A stretch of DNA of 13,211 bases from JADGHX01 sp040255575 (GTDB lineage Bacteria; Pseudomonadota; Gammaproteobacteria; Steroidobacterales; Steroidobacteraceae), in contig JBDZVF010000146.1 of NCBI GenBank assembly GCA_040255575.1, positions 1 through 13,211 of the forward strand. The letters are read 5' to 3'. Of this stretch, positions 11,853 through 13,211 are shown piece by piece. The translations under genes were made by a program, and so were the position numbers. The first letter of the stretch is position 1, and each line of letters opens with the position of its first letter. Below the pieces are notes generated by a model that saw nothing but the letters and a program-made list of their open reading frames with translations, was not told the origin of the DNA and did no database searches.

Positions 11853-13211
11853 ATGGACCAGAACCCTTTCCGGCTCGAGGCCGCCTATGAGCCCGCGGGC
11901 GACCAGCCCCAGGCCATTGACAAGCTGGTCGACGGCCTGAACGACGGTCTGGCGCATCAGACGCTGCTCGGCGTGACGGGGTCGGGCAAGACCTTCAGCA
12001 TCGCGAACGTCATCGAGCGCGTGCAGCGGCCGACGATGGTGCTCGCGCATAACAAGACGCTGGCGGCGCAGCTCTACGGCGAGTTCCGTGAGTTTTTTCC
12101 TCACAATGCCGTCGAATACTTCGTCTCCTACTACGACTACTACCAGCCGGAGGCCTACGTGCCTTCGACGGACACGTACATCGAAAAGGATTCTTCGGTG
12201 AACGAGCACATCGAGCAGATGCGGCTGTCCGCGACCAAGGCGCTGCTCGAGCGGTCGGATTCGATCATCGTCGCCACGGTCTCGGCGATCTACGGCCTGG
12301 GCGACCCGCGCACGTATCACTCCATGGTGCTGCACCTGATGCGCGGGGATAAGCAGGATCAGCGCAAGCTCCTGCGCCGGCTCGCCGACATGCAGTACAC
12401 CCGCAACGAGCTCGATCTCACGCAGGGCACGTATCGCGTGCGCGGCGACGTAATAGACATATTCCCCGCCGAATCCGAGCGCGAGGCGATTCGTGTGGAG
12501 CTCTTCGATGACACCATCGAGTCCCTCGCGATCTTCGATCCGCTCACCGGCGTGGTCTCGCGCAAGGTGCCGCGCTACACGGTGTATCCCGGCACGCACT
12601 ACGTTACGCCGCGGGAAAAGGTGATCGGCGCGGTCGATCAGATCCGGGAGGATCTGCGCGAACGGCTGCGCGAACTGCGTGACGCCGGCAAGCTGCTCGA
12701 AGCGCAGCGGCTCGAACAGCGCACGATGTTCGACATGGAGATGATGAAAGAGGTCGGATACTGCGCGGGCATCGAGAACTACTCGCGGTACCTCTCGGGC
12801 CGCGCGCCGGGCGAGCCGCCGCCGTGCTTGTTCGACTACCTGCCCAGCAACGCGCTGCTCGTCATCGACGAGAGCCACCAGACCATTCCGCAGCTCGGCG
12901 CGATGTACAAAGGGGATCGCTCGCGCAAGGAAACGCTCGTTGAGTATGGCTTCCGCCTCCCGTCGGCTCTTGATAACCGGCCGCTCAAGTTCGAAGAGTG
13001 GGAGGTGCTGGCGCCGCAGATGATCTTCGTCTCCGCGACGCCGGGAAAATATGAGGGCCAGCACGCAGGCGCGGTGGTGGAGCAGCTGGTGCGCCCCACC
13101 GGCCTCGTGGACCCCGAAGTGGAAATTCGCCCCGTGCGCAGCCAGGTGGACGACGTGCTCTCCGAATCCGCAAATGCGTGGATCAGGACGAGCGCGTGCT
13201 CATCACCACCC
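11853..13211 (+). CDS. uvrB: UvrABC system protein B, 5' part, with a frameshift near the window end
   Basis: The ATG at 11853 follows GAGGA at a good distance. The protein matches UvrB from its first residues (FRLEAAYEPAGDQPQAID): Walker A GVTGSGKT at residues 40-47, AHNKTLAAQLYGEF, the damage-locking hairpin YYDYYQPEAYVPSTDTYIEK near 95-115, FDYLPSNALLVIDESHQTIP, and FVSATPGKYE. UvrB is the helicase-like damage-verification subunit of nucleotide excision repair and usually has about 670 residues, so the window holds roughly the first two thirds. At codon 438-439 (13164-13169) one base is missing: frame 1 reads SANAWIRTS, while the next phase gives RKCVDQDERVLITT, the expected family sequence. 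This is either a disabling mutation or a sequence error. Confidence 0.96.
   Translation, partial: MDQNPFRLEAAYEPAGDQPQAIDKLVDGLNDGLAHQTLLGVTGSGKTFSIANVIERVQRPTMVLAHNKTLAAQLYGEFREFFPHNAVEYFVSYYDYYQPEAYVPSTDTYIEKDSSVNEHIEQMRLSATKALLERSDSIIVATVSAIYGLGDPRTYHSMVLHLMRGDKQDQRKLLRRLADMQYTRNELDLTQGTYRVRGDVIDIFPAESEREAIRVELFDDTIESLAIFDPLTGVVSRKVPRYTVYPGTHYVTPREKVIGAVDQIREDLRERLRELRDAGKLLEAQRLEQRTMFDMEMMKEVGYCAGIENYSRYLSGRAPGEPPPCLFDYLPSNALLVIDESHQTIPQLGAMYKGDRSRKETLVEYGFRLPSALDNRPLKFEEWEVLAPQMIFVSATPGKYEGQHAGAVVEQLVRPTGLVDPEVEIRPVRSQVDDVLSESANAWIRTSACSSPP

Noticed and set aside
11847..13064. 405-residue minus-strand frame opposite uvrB
   Set aside because: UvrB motifs run along the whole plus strand here; the His/Arg/Val-rich opposite frame is a typical GC-rich shadow.
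1..13211. CRISPR array
   Set aside because: No set of regularly spaced identical repeats of 23-40 bases is present; the repeats found are short and local.

Overview
The window looks like chromosomal DNA of a GC-rich gammaproteobacterium. The right end is ordinary core genome: a tRNA-Asn gene, an XrtA/PEP-CTERM-type polysaccharide deacetylase, a class I (aspartate-type) aminotransferase and, divergent from it, the start of uvrB. The DUF6152-type exported protein at the left end and the P4-type integrase next to a tRNA also fit soil or freshwater Gammaproteobacteria. That taxonomic guess is inference from gene content, not from a marker comparison.

Layout. Positions 1-2836 hold one intact gene (a DUF6152-family exported protein, minus strand), then a stretch of wreckage: a dihydrofolate-reductase-family (RibD C-terminal type) gene, an AbiEii/DUF6036-like nucleotidyltransferase and its small overlapping partner, all readable only by stitching reading frames together. 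Positions 2936-9125 look like a decayed integrative element in tRNA-Asn. The tRNA 3' end is intact at 9109, a 16-base near-copy of it lies at 2936-2951 in the same orientation, and an integrase with two internal deletions sits beside the tRNA. Its cargo is, in order, a broken small gene, an intact TIR-domain protein, an AlpA-type regulator, a frameshifted HTH gene, a 95-base palindromic element, a small SANT/HTH-like protein, and a compact four-gene plus-strand operon.

The four-gene operon (6521-8357) is the most interesting object. Three successive small proteins share one plan (N-terminal helix, sigma-70 region-4-like helix-turn-helix, Lys/Ala/Pro-rich tail). They are followed by a 272-residue Swt1-type HEPN protein with an intact RX4H motif, the signature of HEPN ribonucleases. 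The genes overlap or are closely spaced, the start codon is preceded by an 8-base inverted repeat in an AT-rich promoter region, and a 70-base inverted fragment of a paralogue of the first gene lies upstream. I know of no named system with this composition; the arrangement suggests an autoregulated defence or toxin-antitoxin-like module in which DNA-binding subunits control or deliver a HEPN RNase.

Together with the TIR protein (probable NAD-consuming effector) and the nucleotidyltransferase remnant, the region reads as a small defence island whose mobility is lost but in which at least two effector loci remain open. Several genes carry frameshifts, including one at the very end of the uvrB fragment. 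The clustering of lesions in accessory genes argues for real decay there, but indel error in the assembly cannot be excluded for the single-base cases.
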